A DNA stretch of 64,000 nucleotides from NCBI GenBank assembly GCA_029298735.1, contig JANSLP010000135.1, forward strand, positions 1 to 64,000, given 5' to 3'. Position 1 is the first letter of the stretch, and each line of letters starts with the position of its first letter. Made by a program: the position numbers and the translations under genes. The stretch comes from Ophiostoma sp. CBS 140.51. Lineage: Eukaryota; Ascomycota; Sordariomycetes; Ophiostomatales; Ophiostomataceae. The notes beneath the pieces were generated by a model. That model did no database searches. It was given only the letters and a program-made list of their open reading frames with translations, and was not told the DNA's origin. Below, piece after piece: positions 1 to 11,100 of this stretch.

Positions 1-364
1 TCGTATGTAGCTTTTTGTACCTGTGGATCGATTTCAGACGATTTCACCAATCAAAAGGAAGTCCACAAAAAAAGTAATATTTTCGGCCCCAAGGAGATAG
101 AGGCTCTGCTCCCGGAGCCCTCGGGCTGTGTTGCAGAAAAATAATACGGCGTATTCCTAGAATAGCTCGCTTTCGCTTCCTTTGTTTTTGCACTGCGCCG
201 CGACGGCGCGATCGGGCCCTGGGACGTTCCTATCTATTATATATCCCTTTCATCGGACGAGTTTTATTTTCATTCTTTTTATTCTGCATTTCCGTCCGAT
301 TCCAATTCCCCATTGAACACATCCACACACATATCGCCTTCCTTTTTACCTTCTATCGCCAACC
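1..364 (+). promoter_or_regulatory. Upstream region of the first gene
   Basis: No coding region is supported here. A TATA-like AT stretch (TATTATATAT) lies near 235-244, and a T/C-rich tract follows at about 268-293. Both are the usual promoter and leader composition ahead of the ATG at 365. Confidence 0.4.
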
Positions 365-1020
365 ATGTCGTCACCTTCGCCGGCCTCTACGGCCTCCCAA
401 AAACACCACCAGCAAAAGCAGTCTCCTCTTTACAAGGTGAGTAAGCGGACAGTTGAGGAGACATTGGCATTTCAGTTTGCCATTGACGGGACTCTGCTAA
501 CCACTCGCATTGTCAGGCTGTCATGACACCCGTCATTTTCGTCTCTTTTCTCGTCTCTCTCGCCTGGGTCGAGTTTCGATACTCCATGCTGCGCAGCCAC
601 GAACACGGCAATTCGCCGCAGAATCCCAACAAAAGCAACAAGAGCGCACAACCACAAAATGGCAATAATACCGCGACAAACGCAGACGCCGCCTGCAGCC
701 AGCACCGCATGCCCATGCCCGCATGGCTGCACTCGCTCGTCTACCGCCGCCAGCCCTACCACTATGTCCTTGTCAAGGGCGCCGACGGCCAGCCCGCTGA
801 CACAGACCGCTCCTACACGACGGCCAAGACTACGAAGGCGTCAAACAAAAACGACGGCTCCTACTACCACAGCATGCAGCGCAAACTGCTCAAGATGGAG
901 TCGGACGAGGCGTTTCGGATCCGCACGACGGTGCTGTGGGTTATGGGATTTGCAGCTGCCGGCAGTGCATGGTTGACGGCGTCGTTTGTGCGGTGGATTG
1001 TTGGATATCTGTGGAGATGA
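365..1020 (+). CDS. Small two-TM membrane protein, function unknown
   Basis: Two exons, 365-436 and 517-1020, separated by an 80-nt intron with donor GTGAGT, branch GCTAAC near 496 and acceptor CAG. The product is 191 residues. It has a short Ser/Gln-rich N-terminus, a first hydrophobic segment just after the splice (about residues 27-43, TPVIFVSFLVSLAWVEF), a polar Asn/Ser loop, a basic patch near the YYHSMQRKLLKMES motif, and a second hydrophobic segment near the C-terminus (about residues 160-188). The ATG at 365 was chosen because it lies in a CACCATG-like context and the spliced frame stays open; a downstream ATG in exon 2 would cut off the N-terminus. It resembles conserved small membrane proteins of filamentous ascomycetes, but I cannot name a function. 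Location in an internal membrane is inferred from the hydrophobic segments only. Confidence 0.75.
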
Positions 1021-2652
1021 AGAGATCGCATGGGGAAGTGTAAGATATGTCTGGCCATGTTTATGTTTGTATGATACCTTTTTCTTTTGTTTTGCAATTT
1101 TACGATTTATGTCCATGAATTGTCAACGCTCAATTAGTGATGTAAGATAGGTCAGACTTGACAACTTAGGATGCCGACTGCCACTATTCGAAACATTGTA
1201 GAAACCTGGCCGCGTCATGGTAGGATCTGTTTGTTTGACAGGTTGATAGCTTGTCAGACTGTCGACTTGTCTTATTTTGCTGCCTACTTCATACATATCG
1301 TCGAGAAGGCTGGAGTTCGACACACACCTTTTATCCACCCCTCCTTCCCAACCTTTTACGTTCAGGAGAGCTCCTGCAGCTCGAGGAATGCGAGAACGAG
1401 CAAGATATGCTCCTGCCTTTGTACTCGTAATACGCGGTTAGATAGTGGGTCTACAAGGCAATGCGGTTGCACTGTTTTTTCACAGTCCAGCGATCAGTTC
1501 TTTCAGTCTTCAGGTGACCAGGCCACGCCGCCAAGGCTTGTCCGCACACACAGACACAGAAGGCATCGCTAAGAACAGCCAATCCCAGCCGTGCCATTTT
1601 GCATCTTTCTGCGCCAACAGAGCTGAGGCTCTTCCTGACACTGGCACCAAGCCAGGCCAGGCCCCGGCCAGGCCCCGGAGACATTCCGCTTCAGTCGATT
1701 CTGTCGATCTTCCCCCGCATTGTTCGGCTTGCTTTATGATACTTTACCATGTGCTGAACAGATCAGGACTTCGTCTGCCGTTGACCCGTTGGGATCGTCG
1801 TCTGTATCAGTCCGTACGAGGCCTTTTGTCAAAGCACAGCCGGCCACAGAAGGACTGTTTGTCGCCGTCGGCATAAAGTCAAACTCCGGTGCCGATTTGC
1901 GTGCCAAGCACGGCAGCCAGCCCTGCAGCAACGTAAACATGTTGGGACGTTCCTGCCTTTCTGTGTCCAGTTTCCTGCATTCTGCTTCTTGCCGTTACGG
2001 GAGGATTCTACTTCTAACATAGCTGCATGTGATTACGACATTCGATGTCGGGCTTCAGATGCGGGATTGGTGTGCCGTTCTGAATTCCGACGACGAAGCT
2101 GAACGGGGTCGAGGCCATCCCCAGTTTCGAAATCTTGACATATCGTCCACGATTGACATGCGTCAATTGGCACCTTTCAGTATAGAATGACTTTTGATGG
2201 GTGTATGACATAGATATCCTGTTAACTAGCCGCGCTTTAGCCTTTTGAAGTATCAAAACTACGTCGTAATTACTTCCTGCCTATCCTGGTCGGGCAGTTT
2301 GGACTCTCCGCCCCGGCTGGTGTAGCTGGCCTGTGCTGTCCCAAACAGACATCCCAAAGCTGTCCCAGGCGGCTGGTTTCCGTGTTTTAGCTCTTTTGTT
2401 GTTCAACTGCCTCAGTCCGCTCCTGCCCCGTTTCGGCGACTATTTGCGACCACGTACGACGTAGCTTCTTTTTCTCGATATGATAAAGGTTGCTCTTTCC
2501 CTTTTTTCATCTCTATCTCTTTTCGTCCATCACCGATCGCTGCTTCCCCAGATTCTGCGTGCACCATATATAGACAGTTTCGATCAACGGCAGATTGTCA
2601 CCTTGCGGCTCTTCGACTATCTCGTCTCTCACCCACCCTCAAAACCGCAACC
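1021..2652. other. Intergenic region before the P450
   Basis: Reading frames of up to 143 codons occur here but lack codon bias, splice support or recognisable domains. A GC-rich run of overlapping CCAGGCC motifs lies at about 1651-1680. CT-rich stretches near 2490-2530 mark the promoter of the P450. I see no RNA gene. Confidence 0.5.
2566..2573 (+). promoter_or_regulatory. TATA-like box of the P450
   Basis: ATATATAG lies 80 bp upstream of the P450 ATG at 2653, in an otherwise mixed-composition stretch. Its distance fits a fungal core promoter with a short leader. This is inference from sequence only. Confidence 0.45.
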
Positions 2653-4531
2653 ATGTCTCTCCCGCATCGCCCCGTCCAATTGGTCTCGCTTGTCGCCGCC
2701 TATGGCGTCACGGCCTGGTCCCGCCGTGCCAGAGCCTCATCTCTGGCCTCAGCCGGCACTGATGCATCAGCATCTGCATCTGGCCCGTCTGTTCTAAGCT
2801 CAGCCTATCTTTTTGTTTGGGCTTTTCTTGGCGCCTATTTGATCCAGGCCATCGTCTTTGGCATCTGGTCCATCTTCCTCTATCCCTTTCACTTCTCACC
2901 GTTGCGCAACCTGCCGCAGCCCAAGACCGGCAACACGTTCCTCCTTGGCCAGTTCCTGCGCATCAATCGTGAGGCCACTGGCAAGCCGGCCCTTGACTGG
3001 TGTGTATCCTCTCTTCTGCCCTCCGTTCCTCTTATTTTCCTTTTCTTTCTAACCTTGCAGGGTCAACTCTATTCCCAACGATGGTGTCATCCGCTACCTT
3101 GGTCTCTTCAACCAGGAGCGGCTGCTCATCACCAAACCCAAGGCACTTGCCGAGGTCCTTGTGTCCAAGAATTATGACTTTACCAAGCCAGCCATCGTGC
3201 ACCAGGCTCTCTCGCGAATTCTCGGTGTCGGCATCCTGCTGGCCGAGGGCGACGAGCACCGCTTCCAGCGCAAAATGTTGGCCCCAGCCTTTGCCTTCCG
3301 CCACATCAAGGACTTGTACCCTGTCTTCTGGCAAAAGGGACGTGAGAGCGTCGTCGCCATGCGCCGCCAGATCGAAGCTCAGCGTGCTGCCGCGCCCGCC
3401 AACGCGCCCGCCGAAGACGCCACCCGCATTGAGATCAACGGCTGGGCCTCGCGCGTCACTCTCGATATCATTGGCACGGCGGGCCTGGGCCGCGACTTCC
3501 GCGCCATCGACGACCCCAACAACAAGCTGACCTCCACCTACCGCGCGATGCTCAACCCTACCGGCGCCGCTCGCGTTCTGGCCATTCTGGGACTCATCCT
3601 CCCGCGCTGGTTGGTCACGTCTCTGCCCTTCCGCCGCAACACCGACATTGTCGACGCCAGCCGCTTCTTGCGCCAGACTTGCTCGGACCTTGTCCAGGAG
3701 AAGAAGGCTAAGATGCAAGCCGGCAAGCGTGCCGAGGCCGACACCAACACCCCACGTGTGACGGATGTTGATATCTTGTCTGTTGCCCTCGAGTCCGGCG
3801 GCTTCCCCGACGACAAGCTGGCCGACCAGCTAATGACATTCTTGGCTGCCGGCCACGAGACCACTTCGGCCGCCATGACCTGGGCTATTTACTTGCTGTG
3901 CGCCAATCCCGAGGTCCAGGACCGCCTGCGCGCCGAGATCCGTGCCAACCTGCCCGCGCTGGGCGACGACCTGGAACTTGACCCTGGCCTTAAGGATGTC
4001 GCCGACGCCGTCCCCCGCCGTGACATCGCCTCCACCGACCTCGACCACCTTCCCTACCTCAACGCCGTCTGCAGCGAGGTCCTCCGCTACTTTGCACCTG
4101 TCCCCGCCACTGTTCGCGAGGCCGTTGTCGATACTTCGATTCAGGGCCAGTTTGTGCCCAAGGGTACTCGCGTCTTGCTCGTCCCCTGGGCTGTCAACAA
4201 GAGTGAGGAACTGTGGGGTCCGGATGCGCTCAAGTTTGACCCGGAGCGCTGGCTGCGGACCGATACCAGTGGCTCCGGCCACGGTGCGGGCAACGGTGGC
4301 GCTTCCAACTATGCCTTTTTGACCTTCTTGCACGGCCCGCGCAGCTGTATTGGTTTGCAATTTGCCCGCGCCGAGTTTGCCTGTCTGCTGGCGACTTGGA
4401 TTGGTCGGTTCCAGTTCCGTCTGCAGAACCTTGGGGATCTGGACGAGGACGGTCTAGAGATCCAGGGCAACGTATCGGCGCGGCCCAAGAAGGGCATGCA
4501 CGTTTTTGCGACGCCGCTGGATGGGTGGTAA
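2653..4531 (+). CDS. Cytochrome P450 monooxygenase, membrane-anchored
   Basis: Two exons, 2653-2999 and 3061-4531, with a 61-nt intron (GTGTGT, branch TCTAAC, acceptor CAG). The product is about 605 residues. A hydrophobic anchor spans about residues 53-81 and is followed by a Pro-rich hinge (LRNLPQPK), as in class II microsomal P450s that take electrons from NADPH-P450 reductase at the ER. The I-helix oxygen-binding motif AAGHETTS is at about 378-385, the K-helix ExxR at E455/R458, and the haem-thiolate loop FLHGPRSCIG at 538-547 with Cys545 as the iron ligand. All signature residues are present, so the enzyme should be active. The length exceeds the usual 500-530 because of an extended N-terminus before the anchor and Ala-rich loops. 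The substrate cannot be read from sequence. No polyketide, peptide or terpene synthase is adjacent, so membership of a metabolite cluster is not supported here. Confidence 0.93.
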
Positions 4532-6971
4532 GGGCAAGTTTGAACACACTTCGAATCTATAATGAGTTGATGATAGCTTTCACATAGTTTGCCATTTAAT
4601 ATAATGACACTGGATATTTCTGTACGCCAACTGTCCTACGATGCAGGTCTCGTATATCAATACTCGTATATTACGAGCCTGACATAATCATGACCCGGAA
4701 AGAAAGTCTGTTCAACGTCGATCACCTTGCTGACAGCCGCCTTGCAAGGAGTAGACTCTCCGATACTCTTCACATCAAGTGAGATGCGCGTACCGCGTTT
4801 GCATCTAGATCGGCCACTCAAGGAACGGCATACATTGCAGCAGGCTTTATTTGACTTCTGTTCATGCGCAAGGATCTCAAGGACTTTGCAAAGTCAAGAT
4901 TTGCCAATCAAAAACGCGAGAGAAATTAACACACAAGACTTCGGCGAGCGGCAAGTAGAAGACGCGGGAGGTGGGAAGCGGGAACTACGAACGAAACAAG
5001 AAACAGCCAAGGAACACGCCAAAAAATCCGGGGTAGCATATGCCTGTTTGAAACAAATAAGAAGGTCCAAATTCTATTAAGACAAACCGGCCTGTCTTGC
5101 CCAAAGGAAATACCATTGCAATCAATTGACCAAACTTACGATGAGACTCGACCAACCGAATGCACGATCCCTCGAGGCTCGAGTTCCCGTGGGGGGTAAG
5201 GGTGACTTCAACATCAGGAAAATCATGAAACAAACAAAATCCCCCAACATGAAGGAAGAGACAAGGAGAACAGGCCTACTGCACCCCGTACAGCATTGAC
5301 CTGTAGGGGTTGAGAGGTCCGGGCGAGGCTGCAATTGTCGAGGTTGCAGGGAGAGAGGCTCTTTGACCTCGTCGTTCCCTTGACCTCCAAGTACATTGAC
5401 CTGCACCTGGACCAATAACGGGAGGCAACTATAGCCGGGAGTCCAAGTCAAAACTCGACGACAATATTATCAGAAAAGCACAGTCAATACACCGTCTCAA
5501 ACTTTAATTTATTCAAGCAACAACGGGAGCATCAGCGGGAGCGCGGGGAAGTTAAGCAGCTAGAAAGTGACAAGAGATGACTGTGCGCCCTGCAATAATA
5601 AGTGCTTGCATTTGATGTAATTTCTGCTATTATCACAAACAATAAATGACAAAAAGGAAAAGACAATATTGTTTCTTCTTTCTGTTCCGCTTTGCTTGCG
5701 ACTTGCTTTGACAAGAATCAAAAGACACCTTTACTTTTTTGAATTATGATCATGAGGTCGATTTTCGGCGAAAACACACACTTCCACCAAGATGATACAG
5801 ACACATAAGAAAAGGGACAAAGAGCTTAAAACAGGTGTGCAATAAAATTACCTGTCTGAGATTGAAGGCCAGAAGATCGAGGTGTAGGTGCACTCCGTAC
5901 ACTCTATTATTTTTTAGTTGAAGGACGAGAGACAACCCTCCAACCCCTGCCAAGGGATAGGGTTTCTTGCTCTCTCTTTTGCCTTTCTGTCCCTGTTCCT
6001 GAGTCCAGAAACAAGCGTCAGGTACAACGACGATATATCCAGCAGTGGCAGAAAGCAAAAAGGCGAGGCCTCTTTGTGGTTCCTGCAAGGGAGGTGTTGC
6101 TGTGGTGCTGTCACCATCCCTTGCATAGAAAGGGGGGGTGTATGTATGTGCGCATATCGATAGTGTGCTGGTCATAGTATATGCACCTACTTAGTAGACT
6201 GACTTACACTTGCACCTCCACTGACACGGCGTATGTGCAATGCACGTCGGGATCTTTCTTTCCTTTCTTTTCTTCAATTTAGCAGTGTCTTGCTCTGTCC
6301 TCTCCTCAATCTTGCCTATCGGTTCCTTCTTTGGGCTGTCTTGAGGAATGCGGTGGGGAAGTGGGCAGCCAGCAGCCACCTCGATTTTCTATCCTCAGTG
6401 ATGTGCATGAAGCGGCTCGTCCTCGTCTTGTAAAAAGTGAGACGCGCAAGGGAGAGAAGAAAAGTGCCTTTTGGAGACGGGTCGGCTGGTCAAAGTGGTT
6501 ATGATTAGATATGGATTATACGGTGGATTACCGTAAGAGGAAGAACAAAGAAGAAGCAGAAGAACTATCGTTGAGTGGCGAAGGGTGAAATCATGGTCCG
6601 TGAGGTGGTTCGTTTTTGACAGAATTAAGGAAAATGGAGAAATTTGGTTTGTAAAATAGATGCAATTGCTGAAAGCTTTGGTTGGATATCGTAGACTAAT
6701 AGTACAAGTAAGATAGGAAACTGTTTCCGAGAGATATCTCAAGGAACTGATAAAAGCAAAAACCGATATGATGCTTCCCTTTGAGTAAATATATGCAAAT
6801 ACCAGGCCAGGCCGTTCCCACTTTCGATGTTCCTATCCTCACCGAAGTTAACCGTGGTGCCTCCGTGTTCCCCCCGAGTGTCCGAAATATGCCCCAATGA
6901 TGTTAAAGTATAGTACAGTTAATAAATATACAAAGAAGTGAAGTGAAAATAGTAAGTAGAAGTGACGATGA
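4532..6971. other. Convergent intergenic region, no gene seen
   Basis: It lies between the 3' ends of the P450 (+) and the Myb-like gene (-). Short frames in both strands are low in complexity and unlike proteins. AT-rich stretches near 4590-4700 and 6890-6960 fit 3' untranslated regions. No tRNA or repeat array was recognised. Confidence 0.5.
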
Positions 6972-8144
6972 TTACCGCCACGTTCCGTGGATCTTGCTGC
7001 GGCGCGTCCGCGAGCCGGGCTTCAGGCCAATATCGCCGTGCAGCATCAGACTCTTCCACCGACGGCCCAGGCTGTGGCGGTCCTTGCCTAGACTGCGGGC
7101 ACAGTCCTGCCACTCCTCCTTGCTCAGCTTGAGCTTCTCTAGCACCAGCTCAACCAGCATGCGGTCGTCCTCAGTGCTCCAAACCTCGCCATCGGCCTCG
7201 ACCTCGACCTCTGTGCCGGCACGGTTGTTGCGGCTGCTGCTGCTATCATCGGGTATACCGTCCGCGTGCAGAGCGTGGAAATCGCTGCGCTCAAGACCGA
7301 GCGGCAGGGCTTCGGGGGCAATGCGCGCACGCTTGGGTGTTGTTGGCCGGGGTGGTGTAGAGGGAGCGGCAGAGGAGGAGACAGGGGGAGGAAGAATGGT
7401 GTTGGACTCTGATGTCGAGTTAAAAGCAGGCAGGAATGGGTTGGCTATTGTTGCGGCCCGTGCCCGCCTTGTGGTAGGGCCCGAGAAGGGCGAGGGGGAA
7501 GAAGGATAGCGGCGCAGGGGAGACGGCGCCAGGAGAGAGAGGGTGAAGGGCTCGCTGCTGTTGTGAGACGACAGAGGGTCTTCGGCCTCGCCAGAGTCGT
7601 TAATGGCCTCAGCCTCCTCCGCATCGACATCATCGGCACGGCCCATGTCGTCGTCCACTTCGCGCCGCCGCTTGTTTAGGCCGCGCGGTGTCGGTGTGGG
7701 CGAGGATGTGGATGTGCGCTTGACAATGCGCTTGCGCGTAACACTGGCGCTGGCCGCCATGGACGTGGCCGGCGCACTGGTTGGTGCGCTTGTTGGTGCA
7801 CCCAGGCTCTCCATGCTGCTACCACGCCGCGGCGTCCGCAGACGCAGCTTCATGGGTGAGGGCGCATGGCCCAGAGGTGGTGTAGCCAGCATGGCATGGT
7901 GCTGCTGGGGCGGTGTGATCGGGAGAGAGGTGGGTGTCGGAGCGGTGAGGAGAGCTTGGAGACTGCGGCAGGAGTCGAAGAGGTTGCCGAGAGTGTTGGG
8001 GGCAGACATCTGGGGCGGGCTAGCGGGCGGTGAAGCTAGAGCTAGAGCGGCGGCGACGGCGGAGTTGGACGGCATGCGCGCGAGCGGCGCAAACGGAGAA
8101 TGCGAGTTCTGCGACTGCTCGCAGGCGAAGCCTTGAAGCAGCAT
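6972..8144 (-). CDS. Myb/SANT-like DNA-binding domain protein
   Basis: Single exon of 390 residues, ATG at 8144 and TAA at 6974-6972. Most of the protein is Ser/Pro/Ala-rich and looks disordered, with basic clusters (KRIVKR, LNKRRRE) that could be nuclear localisation signals and an acidic stretch (DDVDAEEAEAINDSGEAED). The C-terminal 69 residues form a Myb/SANT-type helix-turn-helix: Trp322, Trp345 and Trp363 are spaced like the conserved tryptophans, followed by a basic tail. A nuclear DNA- or chromatin-binding regulator is inferred; the target is unknown. The reading frame stays open for another 277 codons upstream to 8975, but that part reads as Ser/Leu/Pro/Phe-rich pyrimidine-tract translation and is judged to be 5' leader. 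The first ATG of the protein-like part (MLLQGFACEQ) was therefore chosen; a second candidate is MPSNSAVA, 23 codons further in. Confidence 0.75.
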   Translation of the reverse strand: MLLQGFACEQSQNSHSPFAPLARMPSNSAVAAALALASPPASPPQMSAPNTLGNLFDSCRSLQALLTAPTPTSLPITPPQQHHAMLATPPLGHAPSPMKLRLRTPRRGSSMESLGAPTSAPTSAPATSMAASASVTRKRIVKRTSTSSPTPTPRGLNKRRREVDDDMGRADDVDAEEAEAINDSGEAEDPLSSHNSSEPFTLSLLAPSPLRRYPSSPSPFSGPTTRRARAATIANPFLPAFNSTSESNTILPPPVSSSAAPSTPPRPTTPKRARIAPEALPLGLERSDFHALHADGIPDDSSSSRNNRAGTEVEVEADGEVWSTEDDRMLVELVLEKLKLSKEEWQDCARSLGKDRHSLGRRWKSLMLHGDIGLKPGSRTRRSKIHGTWR

Positions 8145-11100
8145 GGCAAAGCGCACGCGAGAGAGATCGGAATGGAAGAGGATAGAGGAATGCGGTCTGG
8201 CAGTTGAGGCTATTTGCGACCGAGGAATGCGCGCGGTGAGAGGATGCAGGGACTTTGCGAAATTGCGTCTTTGCGCCAGGCAGGCAGATTCGAAGGTAAG
8301 GTCGAGGTAGATGTGAGAAGAAAGTGAGGCTGTTTGCGAGAGAGTTGTGAGAGAGACGATACAAAAGTTCGAAGGGTTGCGAGAAAAAAAGAAGAGGAAT
8401 GGAATGGTCAAGATTGGATTGCGACGAAGAATGAAGGGATCTGTGGTCAGGGGAGAAGGGGGGAGGAGGTAATAATAAAAGAGAGGGCAGGGAAGGGGTC
8501 TCTCTGGCGAGGAAAGGGAAATAGAATAAAAAAGGGCGACAAGGGCGACGAAGACAGCGGCCAGGGCAGTAGAAAGTGGGTAAGTTAGTGGCGGCGGGCG
8601 GTCGACAACGGGTGCGCTTGGCCCTGGACGACGAACTGCTGGTGAGCGAGGGAGGGCGCGAGATAGAGATTCACCGCCTGTGTTGGGTGCAGAGAAAGGC
8701 AGACAGAAAGAAAGACAAAAAAAGATAGGTCTGAAAGAGGGGGGGGGGTCCTCCAGACGAACAAGGGCGCTTTCCTCTTTCACGTTTCTGCTTCTTGCGA
8801 CAGGGGGCAAGGGAGGGCCCACCGCGCGAATGCGACAGGGATGCGACGGACAGGGATGGGTGGAGAGGCAGTTGGGGAGGGTGTGGACGAGAATCGGGAG
8901 GATGAAGTTAAAGTGGTTTTTGTGAGAGAAGAGTGACAGAGGGTGAGTGCGCAAGATGCCAAAAGTGGGCCACATGATTCACCTCAGGCCGGCCAATGGC
9001 GCCGCGCGGTAGGAAGCTTTGACCGCTCTAGCCCTGAAGAGCACCCTGGAGAGCAAGTCTGAGAGACCTGCAACACTAGTCCTGCAGCAGGCGAGTTCAC
9101 TGCAACCCACACCCAGATTGCGAGGCCCGCTACCTCTGCAACAAGTACCTCTTACCTCACATCTCCTCGCGGTGGCCCTGGACGGCGCGGTGCCTCTTGT
9201 GGACAGGTACCGTTTGTGGACAGGTACATGGTCATGTACCTCTCGAGGTACCTGCTGTGCTGCTATGGTACCTTCCTCGTCGCGGCCCCTCGCCCCATCT
9301 GTACCTTCCCGTCGACTCCGTATCCATCTGAGTCGCTGCTCCTGCGACGGGACCCTCTGCGCATCGTTGAGCATCGTTCCCCATCGTCGCCCATCGTACC
9401 TGCCCGCTGTTGTTGTCGTGACAGCACCTGAGCACCCCTCGATCGTCCATGATGCTCGCCAATTTCGGCAACTACGTGCCTTCTCTCTGTGATTCTTCAT
9501 CCTCTTCACCCACTGCATATGCCGTCTCAGTGGTCTTCACCCCTCTTTCGTACCTTCCTGCCCGCCTGCTCTTTTGGATGGATTTTCCCCATCCCTTTCT
9601 TTTGTCGATTCTCCCTGGCGCATATCCCTTTCAGCCTCCCTCTTGCATCATCCCTCTTGCATTCCACCCCTCTCCCCCTCTCCAAGGGTGTGCTAAGATA
9701 CCATTCCCCTCTCCACTGAAGCGACCTGAGTCGTCTGTCTCTCGATGCCTTCGATCTTATGTGGTGTACTTACTTATCACTGTTTCTCATCATCGTATAT
9801 TACTTCATCGATGGAACGTCCCAAATGACCCCCAATCTTTCTGATCGCAGGCGGACCTGAACGGACCACCTCTTGAACCGTCGATCCAAGCGGGCCATTC
9901 TGTCCGTCCCCATTGTCCCCATTTTGCGCCAATATCGTCATTTCGCCCTCTCGCCTAGGCCTCTCGTTCTCTCTGAATACCTGTGGTGCTTGTACGGAGC
10001 ACAGCCTAGGTTGTGCATCTTGCAGAAGAAAGCACGAGCCCCAGTCTGGGCTTGGGTCCCGCGGCCGGAAAGCAAAAAGCGTCATCTGTGACTTGCATGC
10101 GCCCGTCCGTTATCGATTGCACCCTCATTTTCAGTTGCAATCTCTACAACCTTTCCCCTCTATCGCCATCGAAAAGCGGCAAGCCGAAGCCTGGGCCTCA
10201 TCAGCACAGGCCAGGCCCATCTGCAAGCATCTGCAAGCAATGGCAGATAAAACAGATGCGGCCGCAGCAGTCTAGGCCAGGGGAGACGAGGGGCAACAAG
10301 CAAAGAAAGACAAACCGAGATGAAAGAAAAAAAGACGGCAAAACGACAAAGCAAAACGACAAAACAATGAACAGGATCCCCAGACAAAAAAACAAGCACA
10401 GGCCTTCATTGTTTGCATCGTCTGCCGCGGGCATGGACGCTGGAACAGGGCCACACCCCGTTTGCACCGCATGCAGCGCATTTTGCACTTACACGGCGAC
10501 CTGCATGAACTGGAGTACAGAACTATGGCTTGCAGTTTGCAGCCTGCAGTTTACAGTTTACAGTGGCGCTGCTGCATCGGGGACCTGCATGCTGCGCGTC
10601 AGAAAAGAAAACACCAGGAGCATCATTCTTCAAGTCGGCGAGTGGGTTCAATGACGGCCAATGATGGGTTCTTATTTTCCGTCTGAATCGCATCGGCAAC
10701 CTCTTTACTTTTAGTGCACATCGTCGTTTCGTTTATCGCGATTTCCCTTGCAGTTTGTCTTGCCTCTCGACCTGATCTGATTTCCCCTCTTCAGCTGCGG
10801 TTCGTTCTTGGGGTCTTGCACCGTGGTACTTATTTTACGCCATCTAAACCCAACCCCTGGACGGACAGCTCTTAGGCCGTGTGTTGTTCGCGGTTTGGCC
10901 CGGTGGTGTCCGTCGCCAGTGCTTAGTGCTCGTCCTGTTGGCACCAAAAGTCGAAGTGGTGTTGAGTCCTTCCAAAGCAGAGTGGCCAAAGTTGGCTAAA
11001 GTCGAATCTCAGCGATTCACAGCGCTACTGACGCAAAGGAGCGAAAGAATAAGACGCCAAACGGCCCCAAAAGTGGTACATCGCGGTTCTCCCAGCGCAG

